64,000 nt of DNA from Cryobacterium inferilacus (GCF_019599185.1 NZ_JAIEUL010000001.1:331966-395965), one strand, 5' to 3'. Positions 44,367 to 53,887 are shown, counted from the stretch's first letter. Made by a program: numbers and translations. The notes: a model not told the origin generated them from the letters alone.

Positions 44367-45396
44367 CAATGGTCCTTTCACCCTGCGGTGCGCCGGAGTC
44401 AGTCGTGAGGTGGGGCGCAATATCCCGCGGCTTCAGCGTACCGGCCAGCACCTGGCGCACCTGTTCGACGATGGGCATGTCGACGCCCTTGGCGCCGGCC
44501 AGCTCCAGGACAGGGCCCACAGAGGCGAGGCCTTCTGTGGTCTGCTGCATCTGGGCGATGACGTCGTTGTAGCTGTAGCCCTGGCCGAGCAGGCGGCCGG
44601 CGGTGTTGTTGCGGGAGAGCGGCGACTGGCAGGTGGCGATGAGGTCACCGAGGCCCGCGAGACCCGCGAGGGTCTCCGGCTGGGCGCCATATGCCACGGC
44701 GAAGTCGGTCATCTCCACCAGCCCGCGGGTGATGATGGATGCCTTGGTGTTCTCGCCGTAACCGACACCGTCGACGATGCCGATGGCCACGGCGATGAGG
44801 TTCTTGAGCACGCCGCCGAACTCGGTGCCGATGACGTCGGTGTTCACGTACGAGCGGAAGTACTTCGTGGTCGCCAGCAGGGCCACGGCGTGCGCGGTCT
44901 CCAGGCTGGACGAGGACACCACCGCAGCGGTCGGCTGCTCCTTGGCGATCTCGAGGGCGAGGTTGGGCCCGGAGATGGCGGCGATGCGGGCGGGGTCGAT
45001 CGGCAGAACCTGCTCGATGACCTCGCTCATGCGAAGCCCTGATGCGCGTTCGACGCCCTTCATGAGCGACACGATGATCGCCTCGGGTGCCAGGAACGGC
45101 TCGGCCTGGATCAGGTTCTCGCGCAGGGACTGGCTCGGCACCGAGACGAAGACCTGTTCGGCGCCCGCCAACGCCAGGTCGAGGCGGGAGGTGGCGCGGA
45201 GACCGACGGGCAGGTTGATGCCGGGCAGGTAGTCGCTGTTGCGCCGGCCCTCGGTGATCTCCCGCGCCAGTTCTGGGCGCCTGGCCCAGAGCACGACGTC
45301 GGCTCCCCCGTCGGTGAGGATCTTGGCGAAGGTGGTGCCCCAGCTTCCCGCGCCGAGAACAGCCACCCGGGTTCCTGGCAGGACTTTAGGCTTCAA
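44269..45396 (-). CDS. gpsA: NAD(P)H-dependent glycerol-3-phosphate dehydrogenase
   Basis: Supplies sn-glycerol 3-phosphate for phospholipids. About 375 residues: GAGSWGTTFAKIL near residue 13, SLMKGVERASG, SGPNLALEIAKEQPTA, FGGVLKNLIAVAIGIVDG and FAVAYGAQPETLAGLAGLGD. The conserved core ends near LKPRDIAPHL; about 40 more residues follow, the last ~32 overlapping ddl in another frame. Start: TTG at 45394-45396, overlapping the plsC-like stop by 11 nt; GTG at 45366 is an alternative. Confidence 0.93.
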   Translation of the reverse strand: MKPKVLPGTRVAVLGAGSWGTTFAKILTDGGADVVLWARRPELAREITEGRRNSDYLPGINLPVGLRATSRLDLALAGAEQVFVSVPSQSLRENLIQAEPFLAPEAIIVSLMKGVERASGLRMSEVIEQVLPIDPARIAAISGPNLALEIAKEQPTAAVVSSSSLETAHAVALLATTKYFRSYVNTDVIGTEFGGVLKNLIAVAIGIVDGVGYGENTKASIITRGLVEMTDFAVAYGAQPETLAGLAGLGDLIATCQSPLSRNNTAGRLLGQGYSYNDVIAQMQQTTEGLASVGPVLELAGAKGVDMPIVEQVRQVLAGTLKPRDIAPHLTTDSGAPQGERTIDDGQTHGSAAVWGAFKRTFDQLRHGGRSSSRN

Positions 45397-46201
45397 AACG
45401 GCCGGTCTCTTTCTGATCGTGCTCGGAAGGATTCCAGCGCGTGACCGGTGCGGTCTCGTTGCGGAGGTCCTCGAGCAGTGCGGTGATGGCATCCATCACC
45501 ACGGCGGTCGCTTCGTTCAGCGTGGCGGTGTTCAGCGTACGATCGCGGAACTCGGCCAGGTCGATCGGGTCACCGATCTTCACCAGGATGGTCTTGCGGG
45601 GAAAGAGGTGCAGCTTCTTCGAGTACCGCGGCATGATCTGCTGGGTACCCCAGTGGGCGGCGGGCACGATCGGGATGCCCTGCTCCAGCGCGATGCGCAC
45701 GGCACCGGTCTTGCCGCGCATCGGCCACAGCTCGGGGTCGCGGGTGAGGGACCCTTCCGGGTACACCACCACGATCTGGCCGCGCTCCACCAGCTTGCGG
45801 GCGGCTTTGACCGGCTCACTGCCACGCACCGAACCGCCGCGCTGCACCGGGATCTGGCCGGACTTCACCAGCAGCCAGCCGGCGACGGGCAGCTTGAACA
45901 GCGACGCCTTGGCCAGGAACCGGGGCAGGCGGCCGAGCTTCCAGCTCACCATGCCCATCACGATCGGGTCGATCTCGCTGTAGTGATTGGGCGCGAACAC
46001 GAACGCCCCCTGCCGGGGCATCTTGTGACCGTCGGTGATGCGATACCGCGCCACCAGGTTCATGAACGGCACCACGATCACCGCCAACAGCCAGAAGATC
46101 GACGGCCGGCTCTTCTCAGAGCGAACCTTTCGGTTGCCCGTCACCGGTGACGGGGAGGAGGAATCAGGCACGGTGGAGTCTGGCACGTTGGAATCTGGCA
46201 C
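45386..46201 (-). CDS. 1-acyl-sn-glycerol-3-phosphate acyltransferase (PlsC-like)
   Basis: Lysophospholipid acyltransferase of about 271 residues. One N-terminal membrane helix (FWLLAVIVVPFMNLVA), the catalytic NHYSEID (NHxxxxD type; the first His is in APNHYSEID) and the VVVYPEGSLTRDP motif (PEG block). The N-terminus has three V-P-D-S-x repeats from 15-nt units. GTG at 46201 overlaps murA by a few bases and has GAAGGA upstream. Next to gpsA, so phospholipid synthesis genes are adjacent. Confidence 0.9.
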   Translation of the reverse strand: MPDSNVPDSTVPDSSSPSPVTGNRKVRSEKSRPSIFWLLAVIVVPFMNLVARYRITDGHKMPRQGAFVFAPNHYSEIDPIVMGMVSWKLGRLPRFLAKASLFKLPVAGWLLVKSGQIPVQRGGSVRGSEPVKAARKLVERGQIVVVYPEGSLTRDPELWPMRGKTGAVRIALEQGIPIVPAAHWGTQQIMPRYSKKLHLFPRKTILVKIGDPIDLAEFRDRTLNTATLNEATAVVMDAITALLEDLRNETAPVTRWNPSEHDQKETGRFEA

Positions 46202-46208
46202 GGTGCCA

Positions 46209-47624
46209 TTATCCTTCGAGATCGAAGTCAGCCCCCAACAAACGCAGCTTGGTGATGAAGTTCTCGTATCCGCGGCTGATGATTCCCACGTTGCTGACGG
46301 TGGAGGTGCCCTCGGCGGTGAGCGCCGCGATGAGGTGGCTGAAGCCACCGCGCAGGTCGGGAACCTCGATGTCGGCGCCCACGAGCTTGGTGGGGCCGGC
46401 GATGACGGCGGAGTGGTTGAAGTTGCGCTGGCCGAACCGGCACGGGTGCCCGCCGAGGCACTCGCGGTGGATCTGGATGGTGGCACCCATCTCGACCAGG
46501 GCGTCGACGAAGCCGAAGCGCTGCTCGTAGACGGTCTCGTGCACGATCGACACGCCGTGGGCGTGGGTGAGCGCGATCACGAGCGGCTGCTGCCAGTCGG
46601 TCATGAAGCCGGGGTGAACATCCGTCTCAATGATGACGGGCTTGAGGTCGCCGCCCGGGTGGTAGAAACGGATGCCGTCGTCGGCGATGTCGAACGCGCC
46701 GCCGACCTTGCGGAAGACGTTGAGGAAGGTGAGCATCTCGGCCTGCTTGGCTCCGCCGACGAAGATGTCGCCGTCGGTGGCCAGAGCGGCCGCGGCCCAG
46801 CTGGCGGCCTCGTTGCGGTCGAACAGTGCGCGGTGCTGGTAGCCCTGCAAGCTGTCGACACCCTCGATGCGGATCACCCGGTCGGTATCGACCGTGATGA
46901 TGGCGCCCATCTTCTGCAGGATGTTGATGAGATCCATGATCTCCGGCTCGATGGCCGCGTTCTTCAGCTCGGTGATGCCCTCTGCACGCACGGCGGTGAG
47001 CAGAACCTGCTCTGTGGCGCCGACGCTCGGGTACGGCAGCTCCACCTTGGTGCCCTTGAGACCGTTCGGCGCCGACATGCGGATGCCGTTGGGCTGCTTT
47101 TCGACGACGGCACCGAACAGGCGCAGCACTTCGAGGTGGTAGTCGATCGGGCGGTCGCCGATGCGGCAGCCACCGAGGTCGGGAATGAAGGCCTCGCCCA
47201 GACGGTGCAGCAGCGGGCCGCAGAACAGGATCGGGATGCGGGAGGAGCCGGCGTGCGCGTCGATGTCGGCGTAGTGCGCGCTCTCCACGTCCACCGGGTC
47301 CAGGCGCAGGCTGCCGGGCTCGTCGCCCTCGCTGACCTTGACGCCGTGAGCCTCGAGCAGGCCGCGCACGATGCGCACGTCGCTGATGTTGGGCACGTCG
47401 CGCAGGATGCTCGGGGTCTCACCGAGCAGCGCGGCAACCATGGCCTTGGTGACCAGGTTCTTGGCACCCTTGACCTCGATGCGTCCGATCAGCGGGCGTC
47501 CGCCGCGGATGGTGATCTTGTCTCCGACCAGGCCCACATTGGCTCCGTGGCTCTGCGCGTTTCCGCGCTCCGAGGTGGCTTGAACGTTCTCACGGACCTG
47601 ATTTTTGTCGCCGACGATGATCAC
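46209..47624 (-). CDS. murA: UDP-N-acetylglucosamine 1-carboxyvinyltransferase
   Basis: First committed step of peptidoglycan synthesis, fosfomycin target. 471 residues with the family start [20 protein letters not shown] at ~37, preceded by a 36-residue extension. The loop [13 protein letters not shown] carries a Cys in the place where the canonical enzyme has its PEP-reactive region; the exact catalytic residue needs alignment. The ATG overlaps the leuD stop (ATGA). Confidence 0.93.
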   Translation of the reverse strand: MIIVGDKNQVRENVQATSERGNAQSHGANVGLVGDKITIRGGRPLIGRIEVKGAKNLVTKAMVAALLGETPSILRDVPNISDVRIVRGLLEAHGVKVSEGDEPGSLRLDPVDVESAHYADIDAHAGSSRIPILFCGPLLHRLGEAFIPDLGGCRIGDRPIDYHLEVLRLFGAVVEKQPNGIRMSAPNGLKGTKVELPYPSVGATEQVLLTAVRAEGITELKNAAIEPEIMDLINILQKMGAIITVDTDRVIRIEGVDSLQGYQHRALFDRNEAASWAAAALATDGDIFVGGAKQAEMLTFLNVFRKVGGAFDIADDGIRFYHPGGDLKPVIIETDVHPGFMTDWQQPLVIALTHAHGVSIVHETVYEQRFGFVDALVEMGATIQIHRECLGGHPCRFGQRNFNHSAVIAGPTKLVGADIEVPDLRGGFSHLIAALTAEGTSTVSNVGIISRGYENFITKLRLLGADFDLEG

Positions 47625-48229
47625 AAATTTACCTGCCTTGCGGGGAGAGTGCGGGGGCGCCAGGGCTCCCTGTGGGATTCGAATTCTGCGATTCGCGCTT
47701 CATCGCGCAGGGTGAGGCCGATATCGTCAAGCCCTTCCAGCAGTCGCCATCTAGTGTATTCGTCGACCTCGAATGAGACTGTGAGGTCACCGACACTGGC
47801 AGTAGAGGCAACCAGATCCACGGTCAGTTCTATTCCGGGCTCCGCCTCGAGAATTCCCCAGAGGGTCTCGGCGTCCTCCTCGCTGATCTGGCCGGCCAGC
47901 AGTCCCTGCTTGCCGGAGTTGCCGCGGAAAATGTCGCCGAACCGGGGGCTCAGCACCACGTCGAAGCCGAAATCGCGCAGGGCCCAGACGGCGTGTTCGC
48001 GGGAGGAACCGGTACCGAAGTCGGCGCCGACTACCAGCACTTTGGGGTTCTGATAGGCCGGTTGGTTGAGAATGAACTCAGGATCCTGCCGCCAGCCGTA
48101 GAAGAGGGCATCCTCGAATCCGGTCTTGGTGACCCGCTTGAGGAACACGGCGGGGATGATCTGGTCGGTGTCCACATTGGAGCGACGCATCGGCACGGCA
48201 ACGCCGGTGACGGTGGTGAATTTTTGCAT
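47621..48229 (-). CDS. leuD: 3-isopropylmalate dehydratase small subunit
   Basis: Small subunit of isopropylmalate isomerase in leucine synthesis. About 202 residues: start [20 protein letters not shown], then [32 protein letters not shown] and the C-terminal half. ATG at 48227-48229 with GGAG seven nucleotides upstream; upstream frame to 48481 is a shadow of leuC. It is translated 11 bp after leuC, under the same leader. Confidence 0.95.
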   Translation of the reverse strand: MQKFTTVTGVAVPMRRSNVDTDQIIPAVFLKRVTKTGFEDALFYGWRQDPEFILNQPAYQNPKVLVVGADFGTGSSREHAVWALRDFGFDVVLSPRFGDIFRGNSGKQGLLAGQISEEDAETLWGILEAEPGIELTVDLVASTASVGDLTVSFEVDEYTRWRLLEGLDDIGLTLRDEARIAEFESHREPWRPRTLPARQVNL

Positions 48230-48240
48230 GTCTGGCGCTC

Positions 48241-49713
48241 CTACAGGGTCTCGGTGATCAGATCGGCCGGCACGATGCCGTCCTGCACGAGGTCCCAGGG
48301 ACTCGACAGGGTGCCGCGGATGGCGGTGGCCGCGGCCACCAGCGGGGAGACCAGGTGGGTGCGTCCGCCCTTGCCCTGCCTGCCCTCGAAGTTGCGGTTG
48401 CTGGTGGAGGCGCAACGCTCCCCTGGGGCGAGCTGATCCGGGTTCATGCCCAGGCACATCGAGCAGCCGGCGAAACGCCATTCAGCGCCGAAGGCGAGGA
48501 AGACCTTATCCAGCCCCTCCGCTTCGGCTTCGATGCGCACGCGGGCGGATCCGGGTACGACGAGCATCCGCACGCCGTCGGCGATGGTCTTGCCCTTGAT
48601 GATCTCGGCGGCCGCGCGCAGGTCTTCGACCCGGCTGTTGGTGCAGGAGCCGAGGAACACGGTGTCGACGTGGATGTCCTTCATGGCGGTGCCGGCGGCC
48701 AGGTCCATGTATTCCAGGGCGCGTTCGGCGGCGCTGCGCTCGTTGGCGTCGTCGATCTCGGCCGGGTTGGGCACGGTGTCGCTGAGCGAGACGCCCTGAC
48801 CGGGGTTGGTTCCCCAGGTCACGAAGGGTTCGAGCGTGTCGGCGTCGAGGATCACCTCGGCGTCGAAGGTGGCGCCCTCGTCGGTGGCCAGGGTGTCCCA
48901 ATATTCGACGGCGGCGTCCCAGTCCTCGCCGGCGGGCGCGTGGGCGCGGCCCTTGAGGTAGGCGTAGGTGGTGGCGTCCGGCGCGACCATTCCGGCGCGG
49001 GCGCCGGCCTCGATCGACATGTTGCAGATGGTCATCCGGCCCTCCATGGAGAGGGCGCGGATGGCGCTGCCGCGGTATTCGAGCACGTAGCCCTGACCGC
49101 CGCCGGTGCCGATCTTGGCGATCACGGCGAGGATGATGTCCTTGGCCGTGACGCCGGGGCGCAGGGTGCCCTCGACGGTGATGGCCATGGTCTTGAACGG
49201 CTTCAGCGGCAGTGTCTGGGTGGCCATGACGTGCTCCACCTCGCTGGTGCCGATGCCCAGCGCCATGGCGCCGAAGGCCCCGTGGGTGGAGGTGTGCGAG
49301 TCGCCGCAGACGACGGTGATGCCCGGCTGGGTCAGACCCAGCTGGGGGCCGACGACGTGCACGATGCCCTGTTCGATGTCGCCGAGCGAGTGCAGGCGGA
49401 TGCCGAACTCGGCGCAGTTGCGGCGCAGCGTCTCGATCTGGGTGCGGCTGGTGAGGTCGGCGATGGGCCGGTCGATCGCCAGGGTGGGCGTGTTGTGATC
49501 CTCGGTCGCGATCGTGAGGTCGGGGCGGCGAACCGGGCGCCCGGCCAGGCGCAGACCGTCGAAGGCCTGCGGGCTGGTGACCTCGTGCACGAGGTGCAGG
49601 TCGATGTAGATGAGGTCAGGCGTGCCGTCCTCACCCTTGGCTACCAGGTGCTTGTCCCAGACCTTCTCGGCCAGGGTGCGCGGGCGGATGTCCGCGTTGA
49701 TTGCGTTAGTCAT
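48241..49713 (-). CDS. leuC: 3-isopropylmalate dehydratase large subunit
   Basis: Aconitase-family subunit carrying the [4Fe-4S] cluster. 490 residues; cluster Cys are C357 (GSCTNSR), C417 and C420 ([13 protein letters not shown]). Others: [15 protein letters not shown] and [17 protein letters not shown]. Start ATG at 49711-49713; GAGGAAG (49724-49730) is the ribosome site about ten bases upstream. A candidate leucine attenuator precedes it, see the leader entries. Confidence 0.96.
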   Translation of the reverse strand: MTNAINADIRPRTLAEKVWDKHLVAKGEDGTPDLIYIDLHLVHEVTSPQAFDGLRLAGRPVRRPDLTIATEDHNTPTLAIDRPIADLTSRTQIETLRRNCAEFGIRLHSLGDIEQGIVHVVGPQLGLTQPGITVVCGDSHTSTHGAFGAMALGIGTSEVEHVMATQTLPLKPFKTMAITVEGTLRPGVTAKDIILAVIAKIGTGGGQGYVLEYRGSAIRALSMEGRMTICNMSIEAGARAGMVAPDATTYAYLKGRAHAPAGEDWDAAVEYWDTLATDEGATFDAEVILDADTLEPFVTWGTNPGQGVSLSDTVPNPAEIDDANERSAAERALEYMDLAAGTAMKDIHVDTVFLGSCTNSRVEDLRAAAEIIKGKTIADGVRMLVVPGSARVRIEAEAEGLDKVFLAFGAEWRFAGCSMCLGMNPDQLAPGERCASTSNRNFEGRQGKGGRTHLVSPLVAAATAIRGTLSSPWDLVQDGIVPADLITETL

Positions 49714-49758
49714 GTGTGTGCGTCTTCCTCGGGAACGGTGGTCAGCCAACGACGAACT

Positions 49759-49798
49759 CCGCGACGAGTGGGCCTGTTAGAAACGAGACTCGTCGCGG
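49759..49798 (-). promoter_or_regulatory. leuCD leader stem-loop (candidate attenuator)
   Basis: In the minus-strand RNA a perfect 11-bp stem pairs CCGCGACGAGT (49788-49798) with ACTCGTCGCGG (49759-49769) across an 18-nt loop. The stop codon of the leader peptide (49777-49779) lies in the loop, and the 5' arm is inside the leader coding sequence. No T-tract follows, so control is more likely at translation than at termination. Confidence 0.65.
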
Positions 49799-49827
49799 CA
49801 AAGAAGAAGAAGTCGACTAAACAGCAC
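49777..49827 (-). CDS. Leucine leader peptide upstream of leuCD
   Basis: A 16-codon ORF from GTG 49827 to TAA: M-L-F-S-R-L-L-L-L-C-R-D-E-S-R-F. Five of 16 residues are Leu, four of them consecutive CTT codons, a codon that is rare in this GC-rich window. The GTG lies about 6 nt after TAGCCT, so it can start a leaderless mRNA. Leu codons directly before a stem-loop and before leucine genes match the known logic of amino-acid attenuators in Actinobacteria. Expression is not proved. Confidence 0.65.
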   Translation of the reverse strand: MLFSRLLLLCRDESRF

Positions 49828-49832
49828 ACCAC

Positions 49833-49838
49833 AGGCTA
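49833..49838 (-). promoter_or_regulatory. Candidate -10 of the leuCD operon
   Basis: TAGCCT on the minus strand, 5 nt before the GTG of the leader peptide. It defines a transcript that begins with or near the leader peptide. The -35 zone is not recognisable. Confidence 0.45.
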
Positions 49839-49935
49839 ACACTTCGCGAGCGTCGCGCTGGGCCCTGAAAATTCGGGGCCGCCGGGGCGAGGATCACGGT
49901 TCGCGGGTGGCTTGGCCGCGGGAGACGGATGGTCC

Positions 49936-49941
49936 TATGGT
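49936..49941 (+). promoter_or_regulatory. Candidate -10 for the second DHA2 transporter
   Basis: TATGGT with six bases to the ATG at 49948, giving a leaderless mRNA. Divergent from the leuCD promoter about 100 bp away. Confidence 0.35.
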
Positions 49942-49947
49942 GTGCGC

Positions 49948-51591
49948 ATGACGACGACGGCTCCCACAACCACGGGCAGGGTCTTGGTGGTGATCCTGCT
50001 CGCGCAGTTCATCATCGTGGTGGATTCCACGTTTATGAACGTATCGATCTCCACCCTCGTGGCGGACTTCGACACCACGGTCACCGGCATCCAGAACGCC
50101 ATCACGCTCTACACCCTGGTGATGGCCGCGTTCATGATCGCCGGCGCGAAGGTGGGCGACATCATCGGCCGCAAGCGCGCATTCGTGATCGGCCTGACCA
50201 TCTATTCGGTCGGCACCACCCTCACGGCCGTCTCCCCGTCGCTGGCCTTCTTCATGTTGGGCTGGTCCATTCTCGAGGGCCTGGGCGCCGCCGTGATGCT
50301 GCCAGCCATGATGTCGCTGATCGTGTCGAACTTCGCGGCCGGCCCCGCCAGAGCCCAGGCCTATGCCGGTTTCGCGGCCATCGCCGGCATCGCCGCCGGG
50401 ATCGGCCCGATCATCGGCGGGCTGTTCACCACCTACCTGTCGTGGCGGCTGGCGTTCGCCAGCGAACTGCTGGTGGCGCTGTTCATCTTCAGTCAGCTCA
50501 AGATCATCGCCGATGCCCCCGTCGTGGGCCGGAAGCCCCGCTTCGACTGGGCCGGGTTCCTGCTCAGCGCGGCCGGGCTCATCCTGGTCGTGCTCGGCAT
50601 CGTGCTGGCGTCGGCATACGGCCTGTTCACCGCCCGCACCGACGTCACCGTGAACGGTCAGGTGCTGCTGGCGGCCGGGCAGGTGTCCCCCACCGTGATC
50701 CTCGTGTGCATCGGCCTGCTGGTGCTGATCGGCTTCATCCTGGTGGAACGTCACCGTTACCGGCGCCACCGTGACACCCTCCTCGACCTGAGGCTGTTCA
50801 GCATCCGGGCGGTGTCCGCGGGCAGTTCGGTGCAGCTCCTGCAGTACCTGCTGCTCACCGGGGCTATTTTCGCGCTCTCGCTGTACGTGCAGATGGAGTT
50901 GGGCTATTCCGCGATCCAGAGCGGCGTCACGGTGCTCCCGCTGTCGTTGGCGGTGCTGCTGTCTGCCGCGATCAGCGGGCGGCTGTTCAGTCGACGCTTC
51001 GCCCCCCGGTCGGTCATCCTCGCCGGATTCGGCATCACCATCCTCGGCGCCCTGGCGATGGGGCTGCTCGCGAGGGACGCCACCAGCGGCGCGGAGTTCA
51101 TTGTGGGCCTCGCCCTGATCGGGTTCGGCGTGGGCACCATCGCCTCCCAGAACCAGAACCTGATCATGTCGTCGGTCGAGCCGAAACGGTCCAACGAGAC
51201 CTCCGGTGTGATCAACACCTCGCAGAACATCGGCGCGTCCCTGGGCACCTCCCTGGCCGGCGCGCTCATTCTCTCCGTGTTCGTGATCACGGCCACCAGC
51301 CTCATCGACGAGAGCCCGGCGTTCACGCAGTCAGAGCAGTCGCAGTTGGACACCGCGGTGACCGAGAAGGCGCAGATCGTGAGCGACGCCCAACTCAGTG
51401 ACGCCACCGAGCAACTGACCGACGACCAGCAGGCCGCGGTTCTCGATATCAACGCCCAGGCCAGGCAGACCTCGCTCACCGTGGTCTATGCCGGGCTCGC
51501 CTTCGCCGGGCTGCTCGGCCTCGCTGCGGCGCTGCGCCTGCCGCGCACGCCGCCGCTGTCACAGCGTCCGGCCGAGGATGCGGATGCCTAG
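49948..51591 (+). CDS. DHA2-family MFS transporter with extracellular insertion near the C-terminus
   Basis: About 547 residues, 14 predicted membrane helices. Motif A reads IAGAKVGDIIGRKRAFVIG; the motif-C helix has MSLIVSNFAAGPARAQAYAG downstream. A polar, Asp/Gln/Thr-rich block of about 60 residues (~455-515) separates the last two helices. No regulator is adjacent, unlike the first transporter. Substrate unknown. The ATG at 49948 is chosen over 49912, which lies upstream of the likely -10. Confidence 0.88.
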   Translation: MTTTAPTTTGRVLVVILLAQFIIVVDSTFMNVSISTLVADFDTTVTGIQNAITLYTLVMAAFMIAGAKVGDIIGRKRAFVIGLTIYSVGTTLTAVSPSLAFFMLGWSILEGLGAAVMLPAMMSLIVSNFAAGPARAQAYAGFAAIAGIAAGIGPIIGGLFTTYLSWRLAFASELLVALFIFSQLKIIADAPVVGRKPRFDWAGFLLSAAGLILVVLGIVLASAYGLFTARTDVTVNGQVLLAAGQVSPTVILVCIGLLVLIGFILVERHRYRRHRDTLLDLRLFSIRAVSAGSSVQLLQYLLLTGAIFALSLYVQMELGYSAIQSGVTVLPLSLAVLLSAAISGRLFSRRFAPRSVILAGFGITILGALAMGLLARDATSGAEFIVGLALIGFGVGTIASQNQNLIMSSVEPKRSNETSGVINTSQNIGASLGTSLAGALILSVFVITATSLIDESPAFTQSEQSQLDTAVTEKAQIVSDAQLSDATEQLTDDQQAAVLDINAQARQTSLTVVYAGLAFAGLLGLAAALRLPRTPPLSQRPAEDADA

Positions 51592-52376
51592 GCGAGCGTC
51601 GATTCGACGATGACGACCGTGACGTTGTCCCGGCCGCCGTGGGCCAGGGCGGCCTCGACCAGGGTGTCCGCCACCGCGCCCAGGTCACCGTCGGCGCCGC
51701 GTCCGGCGAGCAGACCGGCCAGGTCGGCGTCGGAGAGTTCCTTGGTGAGGCCGTCGGAGCAGATCAGGAAGGTCTGCGGGCCGGCGGCCGGCAGCATCCA
51801 GACGTCGGCGTCGACGAACTCGTCGGCTCCGATGGCCCGGGTGATGACGTTGCGCCCAGGGTGCTTGTCGATATCCGCGGCGGAGATCAGGCCGGCCTCC
51901 ACCATTTCCTGCACGGCGGAGTGGTCGACGCTGAGCTGGTGCAGCAGGGCGCCGTCCCAGGTGTAGATGCGCGAGTCCCCGACGTTGTAGGCCATCCAGT
52001 GGAAGCCGATGTCGTCGCCGGCGTCGACAACGGCGACACCGGCCAGGGTGGTCCCGGAGATGGCGGTGCCGAAGTCCTCCGTGGAGCTGAGCTCGCGGAC
52101 GGCGTCATTGGAGGAGTGGATCGCGTCGAGGATCCGCTCGGGAGTCGAGGGCAGGTTCTCCTCGATGTGGGCGGTGAAGACCCGGCTGACGGTCTGACTG
52201 GCCGCGTCACCGTGGGCGTGACCGCCCATACCGTCTGCGACGAAAAAGGCCGGCGTGCGGGCCAGGAAACTATCCTCGTTGACCTTGCGCACCCGACCGA
52301 CATCGCTGCTCGCGCCGAAGCGCACGCGCAACTCGGCGTTTCCCAGGGCGATCACACTCTCGCCGTTCACCGCCAT
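51588..52376 (-). CDS. PP2C-family protein serine/threonine phosphatase
   Basis: Metal-dependent (Mn/Mg) phosphatase of about 262 residues. Motifs: VRKVNEDSFLA, FFVADGMGGHAHGD (metal ligand Asp), GDSRIYTWDG, LICSDGLTKELSD, and GGRDNVTVVIV at the C-terminus. ATG at 52374-52376 with GGAG six nucleotides upstream is preferred over in-frame starts at 52400 and 52460. No kinase gene is adjacent. Its 3' end overlaps the transporter 3' end by 4 nt. Confidence 0.92.
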   Translation of the reverse strand: MAVNGESVIALGNAELRVRFGASSDVGRVRKVNEDSFLARTPAFFVADGMGGHAHGDAASQTVSRVFTAHIEENLPSTPERILDAIHSSNDAVRELSSTEDFGTAISGTTLAGVAVVDAGDDIGFHWMAYNVGDSRIYTWDGALLHQLSVDHSAVQEMVEAGLISAADIDKHPGRNVITRAIGADEFVDADVWMLPAAGPQTFLICSDGLTKELSDADLAGLLAGRGADGDLGAVADTLVEAALAHGGRDNVTVVIVESTLA

Positions 52377-52595
52377 CTGCACTCCAGGAGTCCCGTCCAT
52401 GCTCACATCCGCAAGCGCTTCCGGCCCGCACCGGGGGAAGTGGAGGTTCCACCGTACCAATCACCCGGGTCGTTTCGTACAGCGGCCCCGCCGTGTTTAT
52501 TCGCCGGTCGGCCCGCTGATTTGACCGGATTCGACGCGCGGATGCCGGTGCTGCCGTGCACCGGTCAGGGGATGGTTAAGACCGCGCTGCGGCGA

Positions 52596-52601
52596 TACCC
52601 T
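52596..52601 (+). promoter_or_regulatory. Candidate -10 for the 2-TM protein
   Basis: TACCCT with six bases to the ATG at 52608. The intergenic region 52377-52595 otherwise shows nothing clear. Confidence 0.35.
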
Positions 52602-52607
52602 CGCTGT

Positions 52608-52901
52608 ATGAACAACGACGAGCTCCGCACCCTTGCCCGGAAGAGGCTCAAGGCCCGCCGGGACTTCTGGAACTACTGCGGTGTCTGGCTGGGCGTCTCG
52701 CTGATCGTCACCGCGGTGTGGCTGCTGACCGACCCCGGCGGGTACTTCTGGCCGATCTGGCCGATCGGCGGCATGGGCATCGCCGCCTTCTTCATCGGTC
52801 TGGATGCCTTCGGCCCGAACCGCGGGATCATCACCGAGGAGGCCATCGACGAAGAAGTGGCCAAGATCACCCGGTCCGCCCCGCGCAGCGACACGAAATA
52901 G
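52608..52901 (+). CDS. Two-TM-domain protein (2TM family)
   Basis: 97 residues. A basic N-terminus (RKRLKARRDFWNYCGVWLGV) precedes two membrane helices, about residues 22-42 and 48-66, and an acidic C-terminal tail. It resembles the 2TM-domain family, whose function is unknown. No ribosome site, leaderless layout. Confidence 0.75.
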   Translation: MNNDELRTLARKRLKARRDFWNYCGVWLGVSLIVTAVWLLTDPGGYFWPIWPIGGMGIAAFFIGLDAFGPNRGIITEEAIDEEVAKITRSAPRSDTK

Positions 52902-52936
52902 CGGCGACGCGGAATAGCCCACAGGCCAGACGGCAC

Positions 52937-52974
52937 AAAAAAACCCGGCTCCCCCTCTGTGAGGGAGAACCGGG
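52937..52974 (-). terminator. Intrinsic terminator of tRNA-Glu
   Basis: On the minus strand a 14-bp stem (with two G-U pairs), loop ACA, followed by seven T. Stem arms are 52961-52974 and 52944-52957, T-run 52937-52943. It lies just after the tRNA. Confidence 0.92.
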
Positions 52975-52980
52975 CGAATG

Positions 52981-53053
52981 TGACCCCAACCGGATTCGAA
53001 CCGGTGTTACCGCCGTGAGAGGGCGGTGTCCTAGGCCGCTAAACGATGGGGCC
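52981..53053 (-). tRNA. tRNA-Glu (anticodon CTC)
   Basis: A 73-nt cloverleaf in the minus strand: acceptor GGCCCCA/TGGGGTC with one G-U, anticodon arm CCGCC-CTCTCAC-GGCGG with CTC at its centre, T-arm CCGGTTCGAATCCGG, discriminator A, no encoded CCA. Reads GAG codons, the common Glu codon in a GC-rich genome. Confidence 0.95.
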
Positions 53054-53228
53054 GTTTTTGCAACTTCACGAGTATGCCACAGGCTTGATACTCAGTTCAA
53101 ATCGAGAGTTCGTTTGCGCGCGTCGCCCCGGTCGATTCCACATCCGCCCGGCCGGTTCGACGCCCGGTGAGCAGAGGATGCGCGTGTCGCGCGTTGCCCG
53201 GGGTGGGGTTTGGGTATTAGCTCAGAGC

Positions 53229-53867
53229 ATGAAGTTGACCAAACTGGAGCACGCCGCACTCGTCCTTGAAGCCTCGGGGCAGAAACTGTTCATCGACCCC
53301 GGGTCGTTCACGACAGCGCTGACCGAGACCGCCAATGCCGCCGCGATCGTGATCACCCACGAGCACCCCGACCACTGGACCCCCGAGCAGTTGGGCCGAG
53401 TCATCTCGATGAACCCGGGCGTGCCGATCTACGGGCCGGCCGGGGTGGCCGCCGCCGCCGGTGACATCGACGTCACGGTCGTCGCGGAGGGCGACACCGT
53501 GACGGCAGGGCCGTTCACACTGCGGTTCTTCGGTGAGAAGCATGCCGTGATCCACTCGTCGATCCCGGTGATCGACAACGTGGGAGTGCTCGTCAACGAG
53601 GAGCTGTTCTACCCCGGAGACGCGTTCACGGTGCCGGAGGGTCTTGCGGTGAAGACCCTGGCCGTTCCGGCCGGTGCACCGTGGCTCAAGATCGGTGAGG
53701 TCATCGACTACGTGCTCGAGGTCAAGCCGCAGCGCAGCTTCCCCACCCACGAAATGGGGCTCTCCCGCGGCGGCAAGGACCTGGCGAACTCGCGCATCAA
53801 GGCCGCCACGGAGCAGGGCGGCGGCACGTTCTTCCCGCTCGAACCGCACGAGTCGCTCGACCTGTAA
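53229..53867 (+). CDS. MBL-fold metallo-hydrolase
   Basis: 212 residues of the metallo-beta-lactamase superfamily, UlaG-like. Metal-binding HEHPDHW (HxHxDH) near residue 40, a later Asp in YPGDAFTVP and a His in FPTHEMG. Start MKLTKLEHAALVLEASG. Substrate unknown. It is followed by the YciI gene 20 bp downstream. Confidence 0.85.
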   Translation: MKLTKLEHAALVLEASGQKLFIDPGSFTTALTETANAAAIVITHEHPDHWTPEQLGRVISMNPGVPIYGPAGVAAAAGDIDVTVVAEGDTVTAGPFTLRFFGEKHAVIHSSIPVIDNVGVLVNEELFYPGDAFTVPEGLAVKTLAVPAGAPWLKIGEVIDYVLEVKPQRSFPTHEMGLSRGGKDLANSRIKAATEQGGGTFFPLEPHESLDL

Positions 53868-53887
53868 CGCCTATCGAAGGAGTCCTC

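Noticed and set aside
46035..48053. 672-codon plus-strand frame opposite plsC-like, murA and leuD
   Set aside because: Antisense shadow of three recognised genes.
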